A program made the translations under genes and the position numbers. The notes under the pieces were generated by a model. It did no database searches. It was given only the letters and a program-made list of their open reading frames with translations, and was not told the origin of the DNA. DNA of 15,650 nucleotides from JBDZUZ01 sp040255445 (GTDB taxonomy: Bacteria > Planctomycetota > Phycisphaerae > Phycisphaerales > UBA1924): assembly GCA_040255445.1 (NCBI GenBank), contig JBDZUZ010000093.1, forward strand, positions 1 through 15,650. Reading direction: 5' to 3'. Shown here piece after piece: positions 7,496 through 14,591 of this stretch. How positions within the stretch are numbered: position 1 is the first letter of the stretch; each line of letters opens with the position of its first letter.

Positions 7496-7816
7496 TCAGA
7501 CCCGGACCTGCTTGATCTCTTCGTACGCCTCCATCATCCGGTTGCGCAAAGCCTGCAGCATCCGGAAGGCGTTGTCGGCCTTCTGCGAGGCGAGGATCAC
7601 ATCGTTGATGTCGGTATCGCCGCCGGTGGCCAGGTCCTCGACCGCCCGGGTGGCCTCCTGCTGGGCCTTGTTGACCTCTTCCAGGTTCTGCATCAGCACA
7701 TCACGGAACGCCGGACCCTGCTCCGCCTTGTCCGCGCCGTTGGCAGTCCCGGTCTGCGGGGGCTTGGGGAAGCCCGCCGGGGTCACGCCGCTGATGAATC
7801 CGAGTGGGTCCGCCAT
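7496..7816 (-). CDS. fliE: Flagellar hook-basal body protein FliE
   Basis: FliE is the small exported protein that joins the MS ring/export gate to the proximal rod. Starting at ATG 7816 gives 106 residues (MADPLGFISG...). This start has AAGGA six nucleotides upstream, whereas the upstream in-frame GTG at 7840 would add eight residues including that site, so the shorter form is preferred. The C-terminal half shows the FliE pattern of a helical D0-like region: FRDVLMQNLEEVNKAQ, then a segment with GGDTDINDVILASQKAD, and ending MEAYEEIKQVRV. These match the family's LxxVNxxQ and DxHxVMxAxxKA positions. There is no signal peptide, as expected for a type III exported rod component. It lies 50 bp after flgC. 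Confidence 0.93.
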   Translation of the reverse strand: MADPLGFISGVTPAGFPKPPQTGTANGADKAEQGPAFRDVLMQNLEEVNKAQQEATRAVEDLATGGDTDINDVILASQKADNAFRMLQALRNRMMEAYEEIKQVRV

Positions 7817-7866
7817 CTTCGTTCCTTCCGGCCCGGCCACGCCGGCGCCCGGTGATCTCTACCTCA

Positions 7867-8286
7867 TTATGCCAGCAAACGCAGAGCCTGCGTGACCATC
7901 GCCTTGGTCGCCTCGGCCGCGGTCACGTTGGCCTCGTAGGCCCGCGTCGCCTGCATCGCGTTCATTTGCTCGACGAACGGGTCGACATTGCTCTGCGCTA
8001 CATACCCCGCGTAGGGGCCGCTCTTGATCGCTTTGGGGTCGTCGGGCGACCAGTTGTACCCGAACCCCGCCTGACTCACCTCGATCTCCGATACATGCAC
8101 GCCCAGCGCCCTTCCGGACGCGGTCGTCGCCGCGGGATCGCCGGGGGCGAGCATGACCTGCCGAGCCCGGTAGGGCAGCCCGTCGGCCTCATAAGACGAC
8201 CGGTTGGCGATGTTCGCGGAGATCGCTGTGAGCCGCGTCCGCTGCGCCACCATGCCGCTGACCGAGATGTCCAGAGCTCCAAACAC
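7867..8286 (-). CDS. flgC: Flagellar proximal rod protein FlgC
   Basis: FlgC is one of the proximal rod subunits exported through the flagellar type III system. The 139-residue product starts with the D0 helix MFGALDISVSGMVAQRTR, contains SANIANRSSYEADGLPYRAR (the ANxANxxT-like rod motif) and ends with the conserved C-terminal helix: VDPFVEQMNAMQATRAYEAN, then VTAAEATKAMVTQALRLLA. The start is GTG at 8286, with GGAGGG six nucleotides upstream. Length is normal for FlgC. It sits between flgB and fliE, the classical flgBC-fliE unit. Confidence 0.95.
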   Translation of the reverse strand: MFGALDISVSGMVAQRTRLTAISANIANRSSYEADGLPYRARQVMLAPGDPAATTASGRALGVHVSEIEVSQAGFGYNWSPDDPKAIKSGPYAGYVAQSNVDPFVEQMNAMQATRAYEANVTAAEATKAMVTQALRLLA

Positions 8287-8296
8287 GCCAAACCCT

Positions 8297-8314
8297 CCGC
8301 AAACGCCGGGCCAC
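8297..8314 (-). promoter_or_regulatory. Possible sigma-54 -24/-12 element before flgC
   Basis: The minus strand reads TGGCCC-GGCGT-TTGCGG here. The -24 GG and -12 GC dinucleotides are 12 bp apart, exactly the sigma-54 spacing, and five of six -24 bases plus all of TTGC agree with TGGCAC-N5-TTGC. However, the -12 element abuts the flgC Shine-Dalgarno sequence, so a transcript started here would begin almost at the GTG. It may be fortuitous in GC-rich DNA. Confidence 0.25.
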
Positions 8315-8327
8315 CGGCCCCCGGATC

Positions 8328-8353
8328 ATCCCGCCGCTCTATCCCGCCGCTCC
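8328..8353. repeat. Two-copy 13-bp tandem repeat between flgB and flgC
   Basis: ATCCCGCCGCTCT (8328-8340) is followed directly by ATCCCGCCGCTCC (8341-8353), 12 of 13 bases identical. It lies in the untranslated gap between flgB and flgC. A short GC-rich inverted repeat (GGGCC, loop ACC, GGCCC) lies just downstream at about 8308-8320. No known regulatory family is recognised; replication slippage is the simplest origin. Confidence 0.7.
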
Positions 8354-8379
8354 ATCCCCCAACCCGGCCGCTCACCTCA

Positions 8380-8817
8380 TCACGGCCGCTGCGCGATCGC
8401 CGACCGCAAGAGATCCGTCTGCCGCCGCATCAGGTCCGCCGACACCCGGTACATCAGCCCGTTCTCAGAGAGGTCCTGCATCAGCCGCTCGAGGTCGCGG
8501 TTGTTGCGGTCGTGGTACAGGATGTTCCCCGATGGGGTCCCGGGCATGAGCCGGATCGAACCATCGGCCAGCCGCCGGACCTCATCGGTCTCGAACGCGG
8601 GCAGTTCGCCCCGCTCGCCGCCGGTCGCGTTCCGACGCTTCTCGACGGCCTCCCGCAGCGCTTCCTGGAACTTCTCCGGCGAGGCGTCCGTCTGAAGGAA
8701 CCCCGGCGTGTCCAGGTTCGCGATGTTGTGCGCAATCACGGTCTGCCGGCGCGCTGTGAACCGCATCAGGTCCGCCAGCACCGGCATCGATCCCGAGTTG
8801 GAAAGGTCGCCGATCAT
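8380..8817 (-). CDS. flgB: Flagellar proximal rod protein FlgB
   Basis: FlgB is the proximal rod subunit nearest the MS ring. The 145-residue product has the rod/hook N-terminal motif HNIANLDTPGF (about residues 30-40), a central region including GNILYHDRNNRDLERLM, and a C-terminal helix ending in RVSADLMRRQTDLLRSAI. Length and motif layout match the family; no signal peptide is present, as expected for type III export. The ATG at 8817 has GGAGG ten nucleotides upstream. It is the first structural gene after the two-component pair (46 bp gap), so it is a likely target or co-transcript of the sigma-54 activator. Confidence 0.94.
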   Translation of the reverse strand: MIGDLSNSGSMPVLADLMRFTARRQTVIAHNIANLDTPGFLQTDASPEKFQEALREAVEKRRNATGGERGELPAFETDEVRRLADGSIRLMPGTPSGNILYHDRNNRDLERLMQDLSENGLMYRVSADLMRRQTDLLRSAIAQRP

Positions 8818-8831
8818 CCCGGTCCGGCCTC

Positions 8832-8847
8832 CGCAACTGCCGCGCCG
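8832..8847 (-). promoter_or_regulatory. Possible sigma-54 -24/-12 element before flgB
   Basis: The minus strand reads CGGCGC-GGCAG-TTGCGG in the gap between the activator gene and flgB. The -24 GG and -12 GC are 12 bp apart and TTGC is exact. The match is plausible because the gene just upstream encodes a sigma-54 activator. As with flgC, the -12 element runs into the Shine-Dalgarno GGAGG, so the predicted start of transcription would lie after the ribosome-binding site. That argues against it. Confidence 0.3.
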
Positions 8848-8863
8848 CTCACGCCCGCGGCCA

Positions 8864-10315
8864 TCACAGGCTCTCGCTCACCAGCCGCATTTCCTTCCAC
8901 TTCTTGAGCTTCAGGCCCAGCGTCCGCACACCGATGCCCAGGGCCGCGGCGGTCTTCTGCCGGTGGCCGTTGAACCGCTCGAGGGCCTGAACGATCGTCT
9001 CGCGCTCGATCTCCTCGAGCGTGCGGGGCGTGCCATCGCCATTGCTGGGCTTGATCTCGGAGATCGAGTGCCCGCCCGCCGCGGCCACGACCGGCGTGGT
9101 CGCGGCTGCGGCGCGGCCGCAGATCCACGAGCCGATGAGACCCGCGGTGATCCGCCCGCCCGCGGTGCCGCTGAGAACCACGGCACGCTCACAGATGTTC
9201 TGCAACTCGCGCACGTTGCCCGGCCACGAGTAGGCCGTCAGCATCCGCATCGCATCGGGCTCGATCTCGATCGTCGACCGGCCCTCGCGCCGGCAGATCT
9301 CGGCGATGAAGTGCTCGGTCAGCACCGGGACATCGGTCGGCCGCTCGCGGAGCGCGGGCACGCGGATCGGAAGAACGTTGAGCCGGAAGTAGAGGTCCTG
9401 GCGGAACTCGTTCGCCGCCACCGACGCGGGCAGATCACGGTTGCTCGTCGCGACCACGCGGACATCAACCCCGATCGACATGCTCGACCCGACCCGCTCG
9501 AACTGCCGCTCCTGCAGGACACGCAGCAGCTTCGCCTGGATCTGCGGCGAGATCTCGCTGACCTCGTCGAGCAGCAGCGTGCCGCGATCGGAGAGCTCGA
9601 AACGGCCCTTGCGCAGCTTGTCCGCGCCGGTGAAGGCGCCCCGCTCGTGGCCGAAGAGCTCGCTCTCGAGCAGGCTCTCGGAGAGCGCAGCGCAGTTGAC
9701 GGCGAGGAACGCCCCATCGTGACGCGGGCTGATGTCGTGGACCGCGCGGGCCACGACTTCCTTGCCCACGCCCGATTCGCCGTTGATCAGCACGGTCCCC
9801 TGCGAGGCCGCCACCGCGGCGATCTCGTCGCGGAGCCGCTTCATCACATCCGACTGTCCGATGAGCCGGTCCAGGCCCGTGCGCTTAGGCGCATCGCTGC
9901 TGCGGACGCCGCCGTTGCCGCCGGCACGAAGCACAGCGTTCTCCCGGAGCAGCCGGCGGTGTTCGATGCCGCGCTTCACAGTGATGATGAGTTCATCGCC
10001 CTCGAACGGCTTGGTGAGGTAGTCGAAAGCGCCCAGCCGCATCGCCTTCACCGCCGTCTCGATCGTGCCGAACGCGGTCATCAGGATCACGGGCAGCTCA
10101 TCATCGATCTGCCGCACCTTCTCGAGAAGCTCAATGCCCGTCATGGTCGGCATCCGCATGTCGGTCACGACCGCATCGGGCCGGCGCTGCGTGATCTGCG
10201 CCAGCGCGGAAGCGCCGTCGGTCGCCCGCAGCACCTCGAACCCCGCACGCTCCAGCGTCGTCGCGACGCTGTCACGCATCATCTCCTTGTCATCCACGAC
10301 CAGGATCATCGTCAT
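8864..10315 (-). CDS. Sigma-54-dependent response regulator (FlrC/FleR-like flagellar activator)
   Basis: This 483-residue protein is a full NtrC-type activator. The receiver domain (1-120) has acidic D8/D9, phosphoacceptor D52, T80 and K102. The AAA+ domain shows Walker A GESGVGKE (179-186), the sigma-54-contacting loop GAFTGA (226-231), Walker B LLLDEV (247-252), a likely arginine finger in RQDLYFRL (305-312) and WPGNVREL (364-371). A Fis-type helix-turn-helix lies near the C-terminus (about 440-476, NGHRQKTAAALGIGVRTLGLK). It should activate RNA polymerase with sigma-54 after phosphorylation by the adjacent kinase. AAGGAG lies nine nucleotides before the ATG, inside the last codons of the kinase gene, implying coupled translation. 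Targets among the rod and hook genes are inferred by analogy with Vibrio FlrC and Pseudomonas FleR. Confidence 0.93.
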   Translation of the reverse strand: MTMILVVDDKEMMRDSVATTLERAGFEVLRATDGASALAQITQRRPDAVVTDMRMPTMTGIELLEKVRQIDDELPVILMTAFGTIETAVKAMRLGAFDYLTKPFEGDELIITVKRGIEHRRLLRENAVLRAGGNGGVRSSDAPKRTGLDRLIGQSDVMKRLRDEIAAVAASQGTVLINGESGVGKEVVARAVHDISPRHDGAFLAVNCAALSESLLESELFGHERGAFTGADKLRKGRFELSDRGTLLLDEVSEISPQIQAKLLRVLQERQFERVGSSMSIGVDVRVVATSNRDLPASVAANEFRQDLYFRLNVLPIRVPALRERPTDVPVLTEHFIAEICRREGRSTIEIEPDAMRMLTAYSWPGNVRELQNICERAVVLSGTAGGRITAGLIGSWICGRAAAATTPVVAAAGGHSISEIKPSNGDGTPRTLEEIERETIVQALERFNGHRQKTAAALGIGVRTLGLKLKKWKEMRLVSESL

Positions 10316-10321
10316 CGCACG

Positions 10322-11386
10322 CTACTCCTTCGCGTCGCCGGCATGATGCCCGGCGTGGACCTCGCCCTGCGCTGCCGCGTCCTGCGTCAGCGGGAAAATC
10401 AGATCGACTGTCGTTCCCCTCGCCCCCCGACCACCCGCATCGCCACTCTCGGCCCGGCTCGTCACCCGCACCCTGCCCCCGTGCGCATCCACGATGCGGT
10501 GCACGATCGCCAGCCCCAGCCCCGTCCCCGTGTGCCGCGTCGTGAAGAACGGGTTGAACATCCGCTCCACGACCTCCGGCGCCACGCCCGGACCGTTGTC
10601 GCTCACACTCATGATGCACGCCCGCACGAGCCGCCGCCCGTGGATCGCGAGCCGCTCGCCGCGTGTCGACAGCAGGACGCGATGTCCGTTCGCGCCCGGC
10701 TGATTGCCCGCCTCGAGCATCGCCTCGTACGCGTTGCGCACGATGTTCGTCACAGCCTGCGATACCAGCGACTCATCGCCTTCGAAGCACAACCCATCCG
10801 CAAACTCTCGCTCGATCACGATCGACCGCCACCCCGCGATCCCGTCATGGCTGCACGCCTCGATGGCCGCTTCGAACACCGCCGCCGGGTCGACCGGCGC
10901 GGCCCGCAGCCTGAACTCCTTGGAGAACGTCAGCACATCCCCCACCACGCCGTCGAGCCCCTTGGCCGCCGCGGCGATCTTCGCCGCGATGCCGGCCTGG
11001 CCGGGCCGATCAGATAAGTCCTGCTCGAGCATCCGCGCATACAGCCGGATCGAGCCCAGCGGGTTCCGTACCTCGTGCGCGATCCCCGCGGCCATCTCCC
11101 CCAGCGCGGCGAGCCGACGCGAACGCTCCAACTGCTCGTTGGCATCGCGCAGCTCACGGTTCAGCCTCGCCACCTCGCCCTGCAGCGTGCGGTGCGATGT
11201 CTCCAGCTTGGTTGTCACCTCGTTGAACGCCGCGAGCAGGTCGGCAAGGTCCGATGGCTGCAGCCTGCCCATCGCCGCGCCTCCCGCGGCGAGCGCGGCC
11301 GGCGCTTCAACGACAGCGCTCCGCGCTGTGGTCCCGCGATCCTGGGTTGCCGCGGAGTCGATCTTGGTTCTGGTCGCAGAGGACAT
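10322..11386 (-). CDS. Soluble sensor histidine kinase (FlrB/FleS-like)
   Basis: The 354-residue kinase has a His-box with phosphoacceptor H104 (GIAHEVRNPLGSIR), an N-box around N214/N218 (TNIVRNAYEAM), a G1 box DNGPG (263-267), an FxPFFTT block (277-283) and a G2 box GTGLGLA (286-292). No membrane helix is present, and the N-terminus (1-50) is a low-complexity Ala-rich tail followed by a coiled coil (about 55-95), with no PAS or GAF domain visible. It presumably phosphorylates the regulator encoded six base pairs downstream. The start ATG has GGGAGG eight nucleotides upstream. FlrB/FleS kinases are thought to sense assembly of the export/MS-ring stage; this cue is inferred here. The C-terminus carries a short His/Gly/Ala-rich tail. 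Confidence 0.92.
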   Translation of the reverse strand: MSSATRTKIDSAATQDRGTTARSAVVEAPAALAAGGAAMGRLQPSDLADLLAAFNEVTTKLETSHRTLQGEVARLNRELRDANEQLERSRRLAALGEMAAGIAHEVRNPLGSIRLYARMLEQDLSDRPGQAGIAAKIAAAAKGLDGVVGDVLTFSKEFRLRAAPVDPAAVFEAAIEACSHDGIAGWRSIVIEREFADGLCFEGDESLVSQAVTNIVRNAYEAMLEAGNQPGANGHRVLLSTRGERLAIHGRRLVRACIMSVSDNGPGVAPEVVERMFNPFFTTRHTGTGLGLAIVHRIVDAHGGRVRVTSRAESGDAGGRGARGTTVDLIFPLTQDAAAQGEVHAGHHAGDAKE

Positions 11387-11389
11387 CGA

Positions 11390-11866
11390 TCAGCCCTCCC
11401 GATCCTGGAGCCGTGCCCCGGTGCTCGGCGTGCCCGTCGCGTACGCCGCCGCGGCGTTGCGCTGGCGGCCGAGCGAGCCCAGTTCCGCGGCGATCGCATC
11501 ACCCGCCCGCCGCATCGCGGCCTCGTCCTCGCGATCACGCATCGCGATCGCCGCGGCGAGATCCGACGAACGCCTCATCCGCTCACTGATCCCCGCACGC
11601 CACGGATCAGAGTCGGGGAGGTCGGCCCAGGCAACCCGCGCCTTCGCCAGTTGTTCCGTTGTACCGGCGATCTGCTCAACGATCGGCTGCCGATCTGTCA
11701 GGACCGACAGCAGCATCTCCGTGTCACCGGCGGCGATGAGGTCGCTCTGGCGCTGACTGAGTTGGTCGAGTTGCTGGAGCAACTCTTCTTGGCGCGTCAG
11801 CAGTGCGACCGCCTGCGCATGCCACGCGGGCGCCTGCCTCATCGTCTTCTCAGATCCTGCGGTCAT
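11390..11866 (-). CDS. FlgN-like flagellar export chaperone (putative)
   Basis: This 158-residue protein is largely helical and Ala/Gln/Glu-rich. It has a LLTRQEELLQQLDQLSQRQ heptad-like stretch (about 24-42), a second helix with ILTDR-like spacing around residues 52-75, and an unstructured Thr/Gly/Ala tail. Size and helical pattern match FlgN/FliT-type chaperones, which escort hook-filament junction proteins to the export gate and recognise them by hydrophobic helices. The ATG has GGAGG five nucleotides upstream. It sits three base pairs before the kinase gene. No catalytic or membrane motif is seen. The family assignment is by size, helicity and flagellar context only. Confidence 0.55.
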   Translation of the reverse strand: MTAGSEKTMRQAPAWHAQAVALLTRQEELLQQLDQLSQRQSDLIAAGDTEMLLSVLTDRQPIVEQIAGTTEQLAKARVAWADLPDSDPWRAGISERMRRSSDLAAAIAMRDREDEAAMRRAGDAIAAELGSLGRQRNAAAAYATGTPSTGARLQDREG

Positions 11867-11913
11867 CCTGACCTCCGCCCCGCGACATCCCGCCGCGGAT
11901 CAATGACACCGTT

Positions 11914-14445
11914 CTACTCGTCCCCGCCCGCCGCGGCGGTCGGGCCGAACAAGCCCAGCGCCGCCTGAGAATCCAGCCAGCGCTCCCAGCCCTTGCGGGT
12001 CATCGGCAGCGTGGGATCGTCCCACGCCGACGCCGGCAGCGACTCGAAGAAACGCCTCGCCCGCGTGTTGGCCGTTTTGGCCTTGTCCAGCTCGCCCTTC
12101 TCGATCAACGCGTTGACGATCTGCACCATCGCGACCAGCGACGCCGGATCGCGCGAGTACCGTTCCTTGGCCGCGTCGTAGGCGCGAATGGCATCGTCGA
12201 AGTTACGAAGGTCAAAGGCGCAATCGCCCGCGTAGAAGTACGCGTTGCGGAGGTAGACATCCTGCAGCGCGGTGCGACGCGGTGCGCTGTCCAGAGCACG
12301 ACGAACCATGTCGAACCTCTCGCCCGCGCGTTCCAGCCTTGCCCGCCGCGTGGTTTCCAGCGCGATCCGCTCGGAGTCGGGCAGCGCCTGCGTCGCGAGC
12401 GTCGATTCGATCGCGACCGCCGAGAGCCGGCACGAATCAGCGAGCTTGTACATCGCCGCAATCCCGTCCGCCGCGGCCGTCAGATCGGTCTCGTTGTACC
12501 GGCCCAGGAACTCGTCGAACCGCTCGATCGCCCGCTCGTACTCGCCCTTCGCGGCGTAGTACTGGCCAAGCTCATAGAGCGCGGTCCGGAACACCGGAGC
12601 CCCAACACCGCCGATCGCGCCGTCCACAACGCGGCGGAGCAACTGCTCGGCCTGCGCATCGTTGGCCGGGTCGCCGTCCATCAAATAGGTCTGCGCCAGC
12701 GGCACGTAGCTCGCATCGGCGAACGGGCCCGATGACCCCTCCGCGATCATCTCGCGGTAGAGCGCTGCGGCCTGGTCGAGGTCGCCGCGGGCCTGATACG
12801 CCTGAGCCAGCCGGAACCTCGCCTCGGGGTAACGCTTGTCGGTCGGGAGATCCTGCGCGAATTGACGGAACGCGGACACCGCGTTGGAAGCATCGCCGGC
12901 GCGATCGAACGCATCCGCCGCGTTCCAGAGGCTGTCGGCGTATTCGCCCGCATCAACCTGGATCTGCCGCGCTGCGTGATCGCGGAAGTACGAGGCCGCC
13001 GTGATGAGGTGATCGCGGGCTTCGCGCTGCGTCGCGGGGTCCGCATCCGCGATCGAACGCGCCCCCTGATCGTCCGTGCCCGCGAGCAGGCCGTCGGCCA
13101 GACGCAGGTGATCGCTCGCGATCATCAGCAGCACCGATGCGGGGAGCTTGTCGCGGCCGTACAGCCGCTCGGCGGTCACGCCCAGCCGCAGCGTGTCGCG
13201 GATCGCGCCCCGCTGCGAGAGTTCCCGCATCGCCCGCTCGATGCTCGATCCGAGGATCTCGCGTGTGACTTCCGCGGAAGCCTCGCCCCCGCCGATGCGG
13301 TCGACCAGCAAGGCATAGAGATCGCTCGCCGCGTCGATCGACGGCCGCCCATCGGCGCCCGCCTCGATGCCCAGCCGGAACTCGACCTCGGCCTGCCCGA
13401 GCTGCGCGGGCAGCGCTTCGCTGCTGAACGAGAACCGCTCGGCCACCAGCTTGAAGTGCTCGCGGGCGGCCAACAGATCGCCCTGCGTTTCGACCGCGAT
13501 CCTCCCCCGCATCAGATGAACCCGCGCCATCAGGGCGTGCTCATCACCGATCAACGGCGCGGCCCGGTCGAGCTGCTTGGCCGCTTCCGCGGGCGCATCC
13601 TCCGCCATGTACGCGGTCGCGAGCACAACCAGCAACTCGCCCATCCGCTCCGCGGGGCCGCGCTGCAAGCGCGGCGCGGCCCGCAGGATCCGCGATATCG
13701 CATCGTCCGCATATCCCGACCGCACGAGCAGCTCACCCTGCCGCGCCAGCGCCCAGAGCCGCAGCTCATCATCAACCGTCGGATCCGCCGTGAGCCGGCC
13801 GATCAGGTCAAGGGCGCGGGCCTCGTTGGCGGGACCCGGGATCATGCTCTTCTCGACCACCTCACGCAGGATCGCCGTCCGCAGTTCGGGCTCGGACGCC
13901 GCGAGCATCTCCGCCCGCCGCACCGCTTCATCGAAGTCGCCCACCGAGAGCACGGTCTGGGCGAAGTAATTCTGGTCGCGCGGCTCCAGCACCGTGTGCA
14001 GCTTCTCCGCCGCCCGGTACTCGCCGATCACGTTGGCGTTGTTGTCGGGCCGGTCGAGCCCCATCGCCTTCTGGCCCAGGAAAATCGCCCTGGCCCGCAG
14101 CACATGGAACTGCCGACGCTGGTCATCCGGGAACTCGGGCTTCGCGAGCAGCGGCAGGACCTTGGCGTTGAGCTCCGCCAGCGCTTCGCCGTGCTGCCCG
14201 GCCTCGATCATCTGGTGCGCGGTGTCGACCGCGCTGGTCAGGTCCGGCTTGGGCGCCCGCATCACCGTGACCGCAAGTCCGCCGACCAGCAGCAACGAGG
14301 ACACCGCGAGCACCGGCAGCTGCCAGAACCCTCGCCATACCGGTGCAGGCTTGGAATCGCCCCCCGGAACGCTCCCCTCCCGGATGTCTGGTGTCTGTGG
14401 CTCGGCCACTGGCATCTCACCCGGGCGGACCACCGCGGCCGGCAT
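11914..14445 (-). CDS. Large membrane-anchored TPR-repeat protein
   Basis: This 843-residue protein has a Pro/Gly-rich N-terminus of about 42 residues, one membrane segment (about 44-63) and then an all-helical body of tetratricopeptide-like repeats to the C-terminus. Clear units include RLAQAYQARGDLDQAAALYRE (about 543-565), ELGQYYAAKGEYERAIERFDEF (about 617-640) and YAGDCAFDLRNFDDAIRAYD (about 733-755). Such repeats bind protein partners. It likely faces the periplasm, but orientation is not proven. The frame is open further upstream without another start codon, and no good Shine-Dalgarno sequence precedes ATG 14445; an in-frame ATG at 14415 is an alternative. It lies 47 bp before the FlgN-like gene. 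No enzyme motif was found, so the function is unknown; a flagellar link rests on position alone. Confidence 0.85.
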   Translation of the reverse strand: MPAAVVRPGEMPVAEPQTPDIREGSVPGGDSKPAPVWRGFWQLPVLAVSSLLLVGGLAVTVMRAPKPDLTSAVDTAHQMIEAGQHGEALAELNAKVLPLLAKPEFPDDQRRQFHVLRARAIFLGQKAMGLDRPDNNANVIGEYRAAEKLHTVLEPRDQNYFAQTVLSVGDFDEAVRRAEMLAASEPELRTAILREVVEKSMIPGPANEARALDLIGRLTADPTVDDELRLWALARQGELLVRSGYADDAISRILRAAPRLQRGPAERMGELLVVLATAYMAEDAPAEAAKQLDRAAPLIGDEHALMARVHLMRGRIAVETQGDLLAAREHFKLVAERFSFSSEALPAQLGQAEVEFRLGIEAGADGRPSIDAASDLYALLVDRIGGGEASAEVTREILGSSIERAMRELSQRGAIRDTLRLGVTAERLYGRDKLPASVLLMIASDHLRLADGLLAGTDDQGARSIADADPATQREARDHLITAASYFRDHAARQIQVDAGEYADSLWNAADAFDRAGDASNAVSAFRQFAQDLPTDKRYPEARFRLAQAYQARGDLDQAAALYREMIAEGSSGPFADASYVPLAQTYLMDGDPANDAQAEQLLRRVVDGAIGGVGAPVFRTALYELGQYYAAKGEYERAIERFDEFLGRYNETDLTAAADGIAAMYKLADSCRLSAVAIESTLATQALPDSERIALETTRRARLERAGERFDMVRRALDSAPRRTALQDVYLRNAYFYAGDCAFDLRNFDDAIRAYDAAKERYSRDPASLVAMVQIVNALIEKGELDKAKTANTRARRFFESLPASAWDDPTLPMTRKGWERWLDSQAALGLFGPTAAAGGDE

Positions 14446-14538
14446 CGATCCATCGATGCCACCAGGGCCGCTCCTCGGCGGCCGCGTCGGTCCGGGGCTG
14501 TTATCGGGCGGGTCCTGCGCGGTACTTCAGCACAGCGC

Positions 14539-14558
14539 AAAAACAGGCCGATCCTGTC
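14539..14558 (-). terminator. Intrinsic-terminator-like hairpin after the RDD gene
   Basis: On the minus strand ACAGG, loop ATCGG, CCTGT form a perfect 5-bp stem followed directly by a T-run (five T including the stem end). It lies about 35 bp after the RDD gene stop and before the TPR gene. The reverse orientation has no T-tract. It would separate the upstream transcript from the flagellar cluster. The stem is short, so efficiency is uncertain. Confidence 0.5.
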
Positions 14559-14591
14559 GAAATTCCACCCGATCAGGTGTCAGGTCCGATG

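Noticed and set aside
8708..11017. Plus-strand open frame of 769 codons
   Set aside because: It lies fully antisense to flgB, the response regulator and the kinase, which all have clear motifs. Its product is Arg/His/Pro/Leu-rich, as expected for the shadow frame of GC-rich genes.
14536..14553. Sigma-54-like element before the TPR gene
   Set aside because: A TTGC is present, but the upstream GG is one base too close, and sigma-54 spacing is strict. The same bases are better explained as the hairpin and T-run of a terminator.
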